The notes: generated by a model from the letters alone, not told the origin. A DNA stretch of 64,000 nucleotides from Alloyangia mangrovi (GCF_002300555.2 NZ_NTHN02000022.1:1-64000), one strand, 5' to 3'. Counted from the stretch's first letter, positions 54,597-63,623 are shown. Numbers and translations: made by a program.

Positions 54597-55102
54597 GCAC
54601 TGAACGCGCAGTTCTGGCCGGTGGCTGTTTCTGGGGCATGCAGGATCTGATCCGCAGGCTGCCGGGGGTCGAGGGCACCCGCGTCGGCTATACCGGCGGC
54701 GATGTCCCCAATGCCACCTACCGCAACCACGGCACCCATGCCGAGGGCATCGAGATCCTTTTCGATCCCGAGACCATCAGCTACCGGCGGCTCCTCGAGT
54801 TCTTCTTCCAGATCCACGATCCGACCACGCTCAACCGGCAGGGGAATGACCTTGGCATGAGCTACCGTTCCGCGATCTACTATGTCGACGAGGCGCAGAA
54901 GGCCGAGGCGCTGGAGACCATCGCCGATGTCGACGCTTCGGGGATCTGGCCCGGCAAGGTGGTGACCGAGGTGGCGCCGGTGGGCGATTTCTGGGAGGCC
55001 GAGGCGGAGCATCAGGATTACCTGGTGCGCTATCCCGGCGGCTACACCTGCCACTTCCCGCGCCCGGACTGGGTGCTGCCGCGCCGCGATGCGGCGGAAT
55101 GA
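54593..55102 (+). CDS. msrA: Peptide-methionine (S)-S-oxide reductase
   Basis: Repairs the S form of methionine sulfoxide. The 169-residue protein has the catalytic motif GGCFWGMQ (Cys at residue ~12), VGYTGG, the [11 protein letters not shown] segment and YRSAIYY, all family standards. It overlaps msrB by four bases, so both epimers are handled from one transcript. Redox recycling Cys residues seen in some forms are limited here (TCHFPRP near the end has one Cys). Confidence 0.97.
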   Translation: MSTERAVLAGGCFWGMQDLIRRLPGVEGTRVGYTGGDVPNATYRNHGTHAEGIEILFDPETISYRRLLEFFFQIHDPTTLNRQGNDLGMSYRSAIYYVDEAQKAEALETIADVDASGIWPGKVVTEVAPVGDFWEAEAEHQDYLVRYPGGYTCHFPRPDWVLPRRDAAE

Positions 55103-55246
55103 GGCAGGGCTGGTAACGTTTGCGGGGGCGGCGCGGCGGGGGCCGCGCCGCCCCTCGACATGCCGGAAGGGAACCGTCAAAGCTTCGCCGGCGTTCGCCC
55201 AGAGTTCGTTCACCCAAAGTTCGCCAGCCTCGAAGGACCGCCCCGC

Positions 55247-55867
55247 ATGAGCAGCGCCGCCGCGCCCGAGACCGTTGCCGGGTCTTCCACCGATCGTCCT
55301 GTGGGCGAGATCGTCGACCGCCTGCAAAAGGCCGCACAGGACCCGCGGGTATCGCTGCGCGACATGGTGGAGAGCTTCGGCGAAAGCTCTTTCATCCCGG
55401 CACTCATGGTGCCCGCGCTGCTGGTGGTCTCGCCGCTCTCGGGGATCCCGCTCTTCTCGACCCTTTGCGGGCTGCTGATCGCTTTCATCGCGGGGCAGAT
55501 GCTGATCTCGCGGCGCCATCTGTGGCTGCCCGAGTTCCTCATGGCGCGCAGCTTCGACGGGGCGAAGGCGCGCAAGGGGCTGGGCAAGCTGCGGGGCCTT
55601 GGCGACTGGCTCGACCGGAACGCGCGCAGCCGGCTGCGTCTGATGACCGCCGGGCCGATGCGCAAGCTGCTGCAGGCGGTGTGCCTGCTCTGCGGCCTCG
55701 CCATGCCCTTTCTCGAGCTGGTGCCGTTTTCCTCGTCGATCCTCGGGCTGACGGTGCTCTGCTTTGCGACCGCTTTGCTGGTACGTGATGGGCTTTTTGC
55801 CACCATTGGCTGCGTGACGCTGGCGGCGGCGGTGCTTGTGCCGCTGATGATCGCCGGGGTGATCTGA
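55247..55867 (+). CDS. ExoD-family membrane protein
   Basis: A ~206-residue inner-membrane protein of the ExoD family (exopolysaccharide synthesis protein in Rhizobium). The helices include FIPALMVPALLVVSPLSGIPLFSTLCGLLIAFIAG, shown in part, followed by a basic loop and AMPFLELVPFSSSILGLTV and a C-terminal hydrophobic pair. The ATG at 55247 is chosen with AAGGA nine bases upstream; a longer frame begins at 55160. Its exact biochemical role is not known. Confidence 0.88.
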   Translation: MSSAAAPETVAGSSTDRPVGEIVDRLQKAAQDPRVSLRDMVESFGESSFIPALMVPALLVVSPLSGIPLFSTLCGLLIAFIAGQMLISRRHLWLPEFLMARSFDGAKARKGLGKLRGLGDWLDRNARSRLRLMTAGPMRKLLQAVCLLCGLAMPFLELVPFSSSILGLTVLCFATALLVRDGLFATIGCVTLAAAVLVPLMIAGVI

Positions 55868-55879
55868 CGCCGGTTCGGC

Positions 55880-56098
55880 TCAGCGGCCGGCGGCACCGTT
55901 GAAAATGGCGATGATCACGACGGCGGCGACGACCAGGCCGACGAAGAGCAGCACCGCTCGGCGTCCCATGCGGCGGGTCTCGGGCGTCTCGGGAAGCTGG
56001 ACGGGGCGGTCCGTGGCACCGGCGTCCCCGGGACCGGCGCGGACGTCGTGTGGGTGGGCGACGTCATGCGCGTGTTCGTCGCGACTGTCAGCGGTCAT
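55880..56098 (-). CDS. Small single-helix membrane protein
   Basis: A ~72-residue protein. The ATG at 56098 has AAGGAGG six bases upstream, a strong site. The first ~45 residues are polar with His/Asp (HAHDVAHPHDV), followed by one helix VLLFVGLVVAAVVIIAIF at the end. Function unknown. It is convergent with exoD and precedes on its strand the phosphoesterase gene's stop by 25 bases, so the three minus genes may be cotranscribed. Confidence 0.72.
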   Translation of the reverse strand: MTADSRDEHAHDVAHPHDVRAGPGDAGATDRPVQLPETPETRRMGRRAVLLFVGLVVAAVVIIAIFNGAAGR

Positions 56099-56123
56099 CT
56101 CGGCCTCCTTGCGGGCTGAAGTC

Positions 56124-56978
56124 TCACTCGGGCCCAACGCCCTGCGCGGCGACGGGGTCCGCCTGCTGCGGAGCGCGCGGCGGCCATTCGGGGCTGCGTT
56201 CCCAGCCCTTGTCGCCGAAGCTGTAGTGCCGCCGCTCGGCCTCGATGAAATGGTCCTCGCGGGCGATCATCCGGCGGATGTTGGCGCTGTGGCTGTCGAG
56301 ATCGAGGATGGCGAAATCGTTCTCTTGTCCCCGCAGCCGGGTCGAGAGCCCGGTGCCCACATGCACCTGCAGCACCTGCGCGCCGTGCTTGCGCGACAGG
56401 AACGGCTCGGTCCGCCAGCGGTGCAGGTGCCCCGAGAGCACAAGGTGGGCGCCGCATTCCGAGAGGCGCTCGATCGCCTGGTCGGCGTCGCGCATGAGCG
56501 ATTTCTCGACGTCGGGGTCCTGCTCGAAGGGGTGGTGGGCCAGCACCACGTTGAGCCCCTTGCTCTCCGAGAAGATCCGGCAGGCGTGGCGCATCTGCAG
56601 CCAGCGGATCTTGCCGCGCTGCCAGCGGAAGCGGTCGACGGTGTTGAAGCCCACGACGGTCAGTCCCGGCAGGTGCTTCACCGGCATCATCTCCTCGGTG
56701 ATGAAGCGACGGTAGCGGCGGTAGGGGCGCACGAAGCGCAGCCAGAGGTTGTCGAGCGAGACGTCGTGGTTGCCCGGGACCGCCATCCAGGAGGCCTGCA
56801 GCTTGCGCAGGAAGGCACGGGCGTCGCGGTACTGGCTGCGGCGGGCGCGCTGGGTGAAATCGCCGGTCACCGCGACGAGGTCGGGCTTGGCGCCGTTCAC
56901 CGCCCGCAGCAGCGGGTCGAGGAGCTCGGGCGCCGTGCGGCCGAAGTGCAGGTCCGAGAGGTGAATGAGCCGGGTCAT
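56124..56978 (-). CDS. Metallophosphoesterase (calcineurin-like)
   Basis: A 284-residue enzyme with the five metal motifs: DLHFG (from LSDLHFGR), GDFTQRA, VPGNHDVS, AHHPF and GHLHRW. It is intact, unlike the other phosphoesterase at 22046. Substrate unknown; family members act on nucleotides, lipids or protein. It overlaps the lipid-kinase gene by ATGA, so it is probably coupled with lipid metabolism. C-terminal ~20 residues are Pro/Gln-rich. Confidence 0.93.
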   Translation of the reverse strand: MTRLIHLSDLHFGRTAPELLDPLLRAVNGAKPDLVAVTGDFTQRARRSQYRDARAFLRKLQASWMAVPGNHDVSLDNLWLRFVRPYRRYRRFITEEMMPVKHLPGLTVVGFNTVDRFRWQRGKIRWLQMRHACRIFSESKGLNVVLAHHPFEQDPDVEKSLMRDADQAIERLSECGAHLVLSGHLHRWRTEPFLSRKHGAQVLQVHVGTGLSTRLRGQENDFAILDLDSHSANIRRMIAREDHFIEAERRHYSFGDKGWERSPEWPPRAPQQADPVAAQGVGPE

Positions 56979-57967
56979 GCGGGCAGCGCTTTTTCGAGGG
57001 CGGCGTCCGCGGGCTCTTCGATCTGCGGCTCTTCGAGGGCCGCGACGTTCTCGGACGGTACCATCACCCGCAGTGGCTCGGAGCGGCGGCGGAAGCGGAT
57101 CGGTGTCTCCATCAGCTCCTTCTCGCCGTCGCGAGCCACCAGCGCCTTGGGGCGTGCCGTGTGCAAGGTGATCTCGCGGCCGGTCACACAGCCGAATTCC
57201 TCGCCCTTCTGCGCCTTGCCGATGGCGAGCCGGAACGAGGCGCGCACGAGGTCCCAGCGGCTGGTGCCCTTGGACGTGAACAGCACGAACTCGCCGTCGC
57301 GTATCGCCTCCGCCCCGTCGAGGTTGAACTGATCTAGCTGGTAGGCGCTGTTCGCGACAAAGGCGAGCGGTGTGCGGATCTCGGATTTGCGGCCATCCAC
57401 CTCGACCTGCAGGCGTAGCGGGTGGCGGAAACCGGCAAGGGCCAATACCACCGACCAATAGGCGGCCAGTCGAGAGCGGCCCCAGCGTTGGTAGACGCCC
57501 TCGCGCGTGCGCAGGATCAAAGGGTAGATCCCGAGGCTGGCGTTGTTGAGGAAGACCTCTCCGTTCACCTCTCCGAGGCTGATCTCGCGCAGCCGGCCGG
57601 TGGCGAGGATGCGCACCGCATCCTCGGGCTCCTCGGGGATGTCGAGGCCGCGGGCAAAATAGTTGAAGGTGCCCTGAGGGATCACCCCCATGGGCACACC
57701 CGCCTCATGCGCCGCGGTGGCCACCGCGCCGATGGTGCCATCGCCGCCCGCCGCGACGATCATCGCGCAGCCGTTCCCCGCCGCCTTGCGGGCCGTGTCG
57801 AGGATCGGCTTGTCGGGGGTGAGGCCGATCAACTCGGCCTCGAGCCCGTTCTGCGCGAAGAGGTCCTCGAGCGACTTGCGGCGGCTCTGCTTGTCGGGGT
57901 GGTCCCCGGAGTGCTCGTTGAGGATGACACAGATCTTTCGATTGTCGGTCACGGGGGCGCTCTCCAT
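56975..57967 (-). CDS. Diacylglycerol kinase-family lipid kinase
   Basis: A 330-residue cytoplasmic kinase of the DAGK catalytic-domain family (YegS/BmrU-like). The ATP-binding motif is AAGGDGTIGAVA near residues 73-84, followed by MGVIPQGTFNYFARGLDIP. The N-terminal KICVILNEHSGDHPDKQ matches the family's opening. Probably phosphorylates diacylglycerol or a related lipid with ATP. The overlap with a phosphoesterase gene hints that the two act on the same phosphorylated lipid, an inference only. Confidence 0.92.
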   Translation of the reverse strand: MESAPVTDNRKICVILNEHSGDHPDKQSRRKSLEDLFAQNGLEAELIGLTPDKPILDTARKAAGNGCAMIVAAGGDGTIGAVATAAHEAGVPMGVIPQGTFNYFARGLDIPEEPEDAVRILATGRLREISLGEVNGEVFLNNASLGIYPLILRTREGVYQRWGRSRLAAYWSVVLALAGFRHPLRLQVEVDGRKSEIRTPLAFVANSAYQLDQFNLDGAEAIRDGEFVLFTSKGTSRWDLVRASFRLAIGKAQKGEEFGCVTGREITLHTARPKALVARDGEKELMETPIRFRRRSEPLRVMVPSENVAALEEPQIEEPADAALEKALPA

Positions 57968-58099
57968 CGGGGGTTCCGGAGATCAACGCGCGCAGGTGCG
58001 GGCGGTTCCCCTGGCAACGCGGGAGCGGCGTCGCAATTTTGCACCACTTGAGGCAACCAGCGGATTGACGCCGCGTTGGCTTCTGCGCAGGTTGCCCAG

Positions 58100-59095
58100 A
58101 TGCAGAACGCTTCCTCCCCGCCCGATCCCTCGCCGCAGTCCGCGGGCGTCACCGCGCATGAAGACCGCGTGCGGCTTCGCCATGTGGGGCTCCGCGGCTG
58201 GCTGCACGCGTTGTGGCGGACCTGGAAGCGCATGGACGAGCGCAACCTCGGGCTGATCGCGGCGGGGGTGGCCTTCTACGCCTTCCTGTCGATCTTCCCG
58301 GCCATGGCCGCGGTGATCGCGATCTGGGGCTACTGGGCCGATCCCATCGCCATCGCCGAGCAGATGGAGCTGCTCACCGAGGTCATCCCCGACACCGCCT
58401 TCCAGCTCATCGACGCGCAGATCACCCAGCTCATCTCGACCAACCGCTCGACGCTGCAATGGGCCTCGATCGCCTCGATCGTGCTGGCAATCTGGACGGC
58501 GCGGGCCTCGGTGGCGGCGCTGATCCGGGGGCTCAACACGGTGACCGAGGCGCCGCACCGGACCAACCCGCTGCGCCGGGTGCTGGTCGCCTACGGCATG
58601 ACCGCGGTGCTGGTGCTGGTGGCGCTGCTGGCCTTCGCGGCGGTGGTGGTGGTGCCGGCGGGAATGGTCTTCCTGCACCTGCCGGCGGAGGTCGAGATCG
58701 CGGTGGAGGGGACGAAGTGGATCGTGCTGCTCTGCGTGGTCTACCTTGCGGTGGCACTGGTCTACCGCTTCGGGCCGAACCGGCGCCACGCCCGCATGCC
58801 CTGGCTGACGCCGGGCGCGGCCATCGCGGTGATCGCCTGGGCCATCGGCTCCTTTGCGCTGGCCAGCTACGTGCGCAACTTCGACCGGCTGAACGAGGTC
58901 TACGGCTCGCTCGGGGCGGTGGTGGCGTTGCTGCTGTGGTTCTACGTGAGCGCGCTGGTGACGCTGCTGGGCGCCCAGCTCAATACCGAGCTGGCGCGGG
59001 TGCTCATTGCCCGCCGCGCCACAGAAAAGGACCGGGCGGAGGGACCCCCGGAGCGGGCTCCGCGAGACGCCCGGGAAGCTTCTGAAAAAATTTGA
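58100..59095 (+). CDS. YihY/RbN-type membrane protein
   Basis: A ~331-residue inner-membrane protein with six hydrophobic segments, of the YihY family (once called RNase BN; not an RNase). Visible are NLGLIAAGVAFYAFLSIFPAM, SFALASYVRNFDRLNEVYGSLGAVVALLLWFYVSALVTLLGAQLNTEL (in part), which are family signatures. The ATG at 58100 is preferred over a TTG at 58076. The C-terminus is charged. Function is unknown; some homologues are virulence-linked. It is divergent from the lipid-kinase gene. Confidence 0.9.
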   Translation: MQNASSPPDPSPQSAGVTAHEDRVRLRHVGLRGWLHALWRTWKRMDERNLGLIAAGVAFYAFLSIFPAMAAVIAIWGYWADPIAIAEQMELLTEVIPDTAFQLIDAQITQLISTNRSTLQWASIASIVLAIWTARASVAALIRGLNTVTEAPHRTNPLRRVLVAYGMTAVLVLVALLAFAAVVVVPAGMVFLHLPAEVEIAVEGTKWIVLLCVVYLAVALVYRFGPNRRHARMPWLTPGAAIAVIAWAIGSFALASYVRNFDRLNEVYGSLGAVVALLLWFYVSALVTLLGAQLNTELARVLIARRATEKDRAEGPPERAPRDAREASEKI

Positions 59096-59135
59096 CGAAT
59101 TGCGGGAACCAATGGCCCGCCCCAGTGTTTGGAAT

Positions 59136-59248
59136 TCAAGGACGCAGCATTTGTTCTGTCCCTGATCCCGGGTTGCACCCTGTCCCGACTTCCCTCAGTG
59201 GCCCGGATCATTGCAAGGCTCCACCTTTTCCCCGAGGTGGAGCCTTTT
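59136..59248 (+). ncRNA. Candidate small RNA with its own terminator
   Basis: Between YihY and the cupin gene a strong intrinsic terminator (59217-59244, arm GGCTCCACC, then TTTT) stands ~120 bases after the YihY stop. GGAAC at 59105 and TGTT at 59126 are spaced like an ECF-sigma promoter (GGAAC, 16 bases, then CGTT expected), giving a ~113-base transcript. No protein is coded. Alternatively this is just the YihY 3' end. Confidence 0.35.
59217..59248 (+). terminator. Rho-independent terminator before the cupin gene
   Basis: Nine-bp stem (arm GGCTCCACC, partner GGTGGAGCC) with a ten-base loop, then TTTT. Confidence 0.88.
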
Positions 59249-59365
59249 CCTTTCCTGCGGTGGCGCAACACGGCGGCCTGGCCCCTGCGCGGGTTTGAAT
59301 TGTGCGGCGGTCGTCCCTCGCGTAGCCTCGAGGGGCAGAGCACACTCGGCGGGAGGGCCAATCGG

Positions 59366-59765
59366 ATGGCTGACTGCGTCAAGCTGCGGCCCGGAGGCGC
59401 CTACGCGGGCAAGCAGGGGTTCGACTACTTCGAGGGCATCGCGCGGCAAACGGTGGGCAGCCAGGGGCTGTGCATGCACCTGCTCACCATTCCCCCGGGC
59501 GCGCGCGCCAAGGCGCACAAGCACGAGACCCATGAAACCGCGATCTACGTGATCTCGGGGCGGGCGCGCATGTATTGGGGGGGCGCAACTGGAGCACGTG
59601 ATGGAAACCTCCGCCGGCGATCTGATCTACATCCCGGCGGACACGCCGCATCTGCCGCTCAACGACGGTACCGAGCCGGCGGTTGCGGTGATCGCGCGGA
59701 CCGATCCCAATGAGCAGGAAAGCGTGGTGCTTCTGCCCGAGCTCGAGGCGCTGGTGCCGGGCTGA
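59366..59765 (+). CDS. Cupin-domain protein, frameshifted
   Basis: Single-domain cupin. The ATG at 59366 has GGGAGGG eight bases upstream. The first frame gives AKAHKHETHETAIYVISGRARMYWG, the metal-binding first cupin motif (His-His-Glu). The second half, with LEHVMETSAGDLIYIPADTPHLPLN, is in another frame. The break is at seven G at 59577-59583; one base fewer gives a 132-residue protein with both cupin motifs. Role unknown; it could be a small-molecule sensor or isomerase. Another case of the G7 pattern. Confidence 0.82.
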
Positions 59766-59788
59766 CGCCGGGCGTCAGGATCTGGGCG

Positions 59789-60622
59789 TCAGGGTCTGGG
59801 GGTGGCTCTGGCCAGCGCCGCGGTCCCGAGCGCGCTCTCCATGTCGGCCACGGCGGCGACCAGCGGGGTCTGCGGCACCACGGTGAACCCGTCCGAGGCC
59901 CGGCTGAGATCCTCTATGGTTACCAGCACCGCGGTCAGCACCAGCGAGAAGACCAGCGTCCGCCAGCTGAGCCTTCGGCCCTGCAGCGCCGCGCGGTTGC
60001 CGATGATGAAGAGCCCCGAGCCGGCGGCGAAGGTCAGCAGCATCCATATGCCCGAGGTTATGCTCTTCGAGGCGGCGGCGACGCGGCGGGTGTGGGCGTC
60101 GAGTACCTCGGTGATGCCGCCTGCGACATAAGTGGAGACGGGGGCGGGCACCTCGGGCGTCAGCGCCGCCATGGTGGTGGGCCAGAGCGCCGCTTGCGCC
60201 TCGGTGCTGTGCGCCACGAAGGCGTCGACGTTCTCGCGGGTGGCATGGTAGCCCGACGGCACGATGCGGGTGCGCGCGTAGCCGAGCAGCGCCTGCTGCA
60301 GCGGACGGCCTTCGGCCTCGGGCAGCATGTCGGCGCGCAAGAAGGCGGTGCCGAGCGCCGCCGCCTCCTCGACCACCGCCGAAACGCTGGCCTCGCGCCA
60401 GCCCAGCACGGCGCTGAAGGTGAAGCCGAGCAGCAGCCCCAGCAGCGCCAGCAGCGCGCCGAGCGAGGCCTCGCCCGGCATCTTGCCCTCGGTATAGCGT
60501 GCGGGATCCCGGTTGCGCTCGTGGCTGCCGAGGTGGAAGCCGGCGAAGGCGCAGGCGGGCAGGGCCAGCAGGAAGATGAGGATGACCAGCCCGAAGGGGA
60601 TCGAATGGGTTGCGATGGACAC
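59789..60622 (-). CDS. DUF4239 membrane protein (bestrophin-like)
   Basis: A ~277-residue inner-membrane protein. The start is a GTG at 60622 with GAGG seven bases upstream. Two N-terminal hydrophobic segments (FGLVILIFLLALPACAFAG and ALLALLGLLLGFTFSAVLGW) flank a loop, a central helical region follows, and two C-terminal helices end it. This fits DUF4239, thought to resemble bestrophin-like chloride channels. Function is not proven. An in-frame longer start would read through the downstream AI-2E gene region on the minus strand, which is not plausible. Confidence 0.8.
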   Translation of the reverse strand: MSIATHSIPFGLVILIFLLALPACAFAGFHLGSHERNRDPARYTEGKMPGEASLGALLALLGLLLGFTFSAVLGWREASVSAVVEEAAALGTAFLRADMLPEAEGRPLQQALLGYARTRIVPSGYHATRENVDAFVAHSTEAQAALWPTTMAALTPEVPAPVSTYVAGGITEVLDAHTRRVAAASKSITSGIWMLLTFAAGSGLFIIGNRAALQGRRLSWRTLVFSLVLTAVLVTIEDLSRASDGFTVVPQTPLVAAVADMESALGTAALARATPRP

Positions 60623-60789
60623 CGGGAAACCTCGACTCCTGAAAACCGCGCAGGGTCCTTGGAGTCGGAAATGCCGGGGACTCCGGGAGCAATCCTGCCG
60701 GCACGATGATCCTCTACCCGGGCGGTTTCGCAAAGAGATTCTTGCGGCACGCCGCGCGGGCAGGGCCGCGCGGCCGGAGCCGCCGCGCC

Positions 60790-61827
60790 TCAGGCGGCGC
60801 GGCGGGTGGCAGGGGCCTTGCGCCCCTCGCCGATGATGTCGAAGAGGTGCAGCACGATCACCGTCGTCGGAATGGCGACGATGCCGCCGAGCGGCCCCCA
60901 GAGCCAGAGCCAGAAGACCAGCGAGACGAAGATCAGGAAGGGGTTGATCTGGATGTGCTTGCCGACCAGCCCCGGGGTGACGAATTGCGCCTCGCACATG
61001 TTCAGCAGCAGGTAGACCGCCGCCGGCGCAAAGCTCATCAGCCCGTCGAAGGCCACCAGCCCGTTGAGCAGCAGCCCCGCCACCATGGCGGCGGGCCCGA
61101 CGTAGAGCACGTAGTTCAGCAGCGCCGCGGCGATGCCCCAGATCGGCGCGGCGGGCATGCCGATCGCCATGAGCCCGCCGGTCACCGCGAAGCCGAGGCC
61201 GATGTTGATCAGCGAGATCGTTGCAAAATAGCGTGCAACGGAATTCTCGGCCGCGCAGAACCGCTCGAGGATGGCGGCGGTGGTGGTGTTGTCGCCGATG
61301 CGATGGGCCATCCAGTTGTAGATGCCCCAACGGGTCAGCAGGAAGAAGAACAGCCCACCGAAGAAGACCAGCGCCTGCGCCACGATGACCGGCGCGAGGT
61401 AGAGCGCATCGGTGACGCTGGGCATGCCCGAGCCCTCCTCGGCCTTCTTCTGCGCCGCGCCAAGTGCCTGCTCGACCTCGTCGATGCCGCGGATCAGATC
61501 GCGATACTCGAAGAGGAACTTGCGGATCTCGTATTTCACCGTGGGGATCCGGTCGATGGCGGCGGTGATATAGGGCTCGGCCAGGAAGCCGAGCGAGGCG
61601 ATCAGAAAGAAGATCAGCACGATCAGCAAGATCGCCACGACCCCGCGCGGCAGGCCGATCTTCTCCATCCGATCGGCCAGGGGCGAGAAGATGATGCCGA
61701 CGATCACCGCCAGCATCAGCGGGGCGAAGATGTCCTGGGCAAGCTTGAGGCAGACCAGCAGGGCCAGCCCCGCAAGGATCGCGACGCTGACGCGCAGCAC
61801 GGGGTCGGCGGTGGGGGTGCGGTTCAT
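60790..61827 (-). CDS. AI-2E family transporter, second copy
   Basis: A 345-residue inner-membrane protein with ~7-8 hydrophobic segments. PLMLAVIVGIIFSPLADRMEKIGLPR near the N-terminus, and a C-terminal region with WGIAAALLNYVLYVGPAAM and PFLIFVSLVFWLWLWGPLGG belong to the AI-2E/PerM family. It is more distant from the copy at 48947 than expected for a recent duplication. Substrate unknown. It is tandem with the DUF4239 gene downstream. Confidence 0.9.
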   Translation of the reverse strand: MNRTPTADPVLRVSVAILAGLALLVCLKLAQDIFAPLMLAVIVGIIFSPLADRMEKIGLPRGVVAILLIVLIFFLIASLGFLAEPYITAAIDRIPTVKYEIRKFLFEYRDLIRGIDEVEQALGAAQKKAEEGSGMPSVTDALYLAPVIVAQALVFFGGLFFFLLTRWGIYNWMAHRIGDNTTTAAILERFCAAENSVARYFATISLINIGLGFAVTGGLMAIGMPAAPIWGIAAALLNYVLYVGPAAMVAGLLLNGLVAFDGLMSFAPAAVYLLLNMCEAQFVTPGLVGKHIQINPFLIFVSLVFWLWLWGPLGGIVAIPTTVIVLHLFDIIGEGRKAPATRRAA

Positions 61828-61958
61828 GAAATGGGCAGTCTCAAATGAGGGATCATGGCCCTCAACTTCGAGATGCGGAATTCGTTCCCTGCGCTGCGCG
61901 CCCCGCCGCCCCGATTTTGTGACAGTCGGGCGGAGGCCGCTCCCGCCGCCCCGCCCGC

Positions 61959-62004
61959 CTTTCTTCTAGGTGCAAATATCCCGGGGTCCGGGGCAGAGCC
62001 CCGG
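61959..62004 (+). repeat. Dispersed intergenic repeat, copy D
   Basis: Plus-strand order: CTTTCTTCTAGG, spacer TGC, AAATATCCCGGGG, then hairpin CCGGGGCAGAGCCCCGG. It follows the stop of the monooxygenase gene (minus strand) and may act as its terminator. Confidence 0.85.
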
Positions 62005-62021
62005 CTCTCCCCGCGGCCCGC

Positions 62022-63374
62022 CTATTCCGCCGCTCGGGCCAGCGCGTAGCGGTTGCCGGGTTCCGAGATGCCGAGGTTGCCGCGCAGGGTGCCGGCCTCG
62101 TAGTCCTCGCGGAAGAGCCCGCGGCGGCGCAGTTCGGGCACCACCAGCCGGGTGAAATCCTCGAGCGAGCTGGGCAGGGTCGGGAACATCAGGATGAAGC
62201 CGTCGGCGGCGCGGGTCTCGAACCATTCCTGCATGAAATCGGCGATCTGGCTCGGCGTGCCGGTCAGCCCGTTGCCGGTGTGGCGGCGGGCGTAATGCGT
62301 GATCAGCTCGCGCATGGTGTGGCCTTGCGTGACGAACTCCTTCAGCTCGTCGAAGAGCGCCTTCGAGCCCTTGGCCTTCTCGGGCATGCGCTCCATCGGG
62401 AAGGGCTTGTCGAGATCGACGCCGCGCAGGTCCGCCTCGAGGAATTCCTGCAGCATCAGCAGCCCGACGTCCGGGTGCATGAGATCCACAAGCTGCTGCG
62501 CCTTGGCCTCGGCCTCTGCCTCGGTCTCGCCGACGTTGATGACGATGCCGGGCATGATCTTCAGATCATCCTCATGCCGTTCGTACTTGGCCATGCGGCT
62601 TTTCACGTTGGCGTAGAAGGCACGGTTCTTCTCGATGTTGGAGGCCAGCGAGAAGACCATCTCGGCGGTGCGGGCGGCGAGCTCCATGCCGGGCTCCGAA
62701 CCGCCCGCCTGGGCGATCACCGGGCGGCCCTGCGGGGTGCGGGCGATGTTCAGCGGGCCGCGCACCTGGAAGTGCTTGCCGTGGTGGTTCAGCTCGTGGA
62801 GCTTGTTCTGGTCATGGTAGATGCCGCTGTCGCGGTCGAGCAGCAGCGCGTCGGGCTCGTAGCTGTCCCAGAGGCCGAAGACCACGTCGACGAATTCCTC
62901 GCAGCGCTCGTAGCGCTCGGCATGCGGCGGCAGCCCCTCGCGGTTGTAGTTGTAGCCGGTCTCGTCATGGTCCGAGGTCACCACGTTCCAGCACATCCGC
63001 CCGCCCGACATGTGGTCTGCCGAGGCGAAGAGCCGGGCGATGTTGTAGGGCTCGTAATAGGAGGTCGAGGCGGTGGCGACGAAGCCCAGCCTCTCGGTGT
63101 GCTGCGACAGCGCGGTGATCGCGGTGATCGGCTCGAAGCGGTTCATCTTGGTGGGCTGGCGGGCGAGCGCGGCGGGATCGCCGATGGCCGCCGCCGGGCT
63201 GTCGGCAAAGAACATGAAGTCGAGCTTGGCCGCCTCCGAGATCTGCGCGACCTTCTTGAGGTGCGCGAGGTCATTGGCGCCCTGCACGTCGCTGCCCGGG
63301 TGCAGCCAGGCCGCCGGGTGGAAGCCGAATGTATAGACGAAGGTACCGAGTTTGAGCTGGTCGGGGCGCGACAT
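62022..63374 (-). CDS. LLM-class flavin monooxygenase (NtaA/SnaA/DszA-type)
   Basis: FMN-dependent two-component monooxygenase, 450 residues, luciferase-like TIM barrel. Motifs are LDFMFFADSPAA, TERLGFVATASTSYYEPYN, HMSGGRMCWNVVTSDHDETGYN (in part) and PVIAQAGGSEPGMELAARTAE. Members oxidise nitrilotriacetate, alkanesulfonates, dibenzothiophene or similar compounds with reduced FMN from a partner reductase. The substrate is unknown; no reductase gene is seen here. It is divergent from hutI with a ~250-base gap. Confidence 0.9.
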   Translation of the reverse strand: MSRPDQLKLGTFVYTFGFHPAAWLHPGSDVQGANDLAHLKKVAQISEAAKLDFMFFADSPAAAIGDPAALARQPTKMNRFEPITAITALSQHTERLGFVATASTSYYEPYNIARLFASADHMSGGRMCWNVVTSDHDETGYNYNREGLPPHAERYERCEEFVDVVFGLWDSYEPDALLLDRDSGIYHDQNKLHELNHHGKHFQVRGPLNIARTPQGRPVIAQAGGSEPGMELAARTAEMVFSLASNIEKNRAFYANVKSRMAKYERHEDDLKIMPGIVINVGETEAEAEAKAQQLVDLMHPDVGLLMLQEFLEADLRGVDLDKPFPMERMPEKAKGSKALFDELKEFVTQGHTMRELITHYARRHTGNGLTGTPSQIADFMQEWFETRAADGFILMFPTLPSSLEDFTRLVVPELRRRGLFREDYEAGTLRGNLGISEPGNRYALARAAE

Positions 63375-63569
63375 GGGGAGTCCTCTGGCGGGCGAAAGAT
63401 GCAGCGAGAATGTCGCTTGGAGGCACTTTGGACAAGCGGGGCGGAGCTGCGCATTGGTTTAGTTTTTCTAAAGTGATCGAGGGAGCGAAAGTGCGGACCG
63501 GCCCGACTCTTGCGGTGCCTGCTGGTTGGGCATCGCGGCGCCCGCCCGCGCGTTTTCCCGACGGCTCGA

Positions 63570-63599
63570 TTGACAGCTCTTCAATTGTATAGACATAAA
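63570..63599 (+). promoter_or_regulatory. hut promoter with HutC-type operator
   Basis: A perfect TTGACA -35 box lies at 63570-63575 and CATAAA at 63594-63599 as -10 (18-base gap). Between them, GTATAGAC at 63587-63594 matches the GT-N-TA-N-AC consensus of HutC-subfamily GntR repressors. Binding here would block the promoter. The only downstream gene is hutI. Confidence 0.72.
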
Positions 63600-63623
63600 G
63601 ACGTAACGACCGGGAGAATCGAA

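Noticed and set aside
60623..61330. Upstream extension of the DUF4239 frame on the minus strand
   Set aside because: It would run opposite the reading of the second AI-2E gene in another frame and has biased His/Arg-rich sequence; the GTG at 60622 has a ribosome site and starts the membrane protein.
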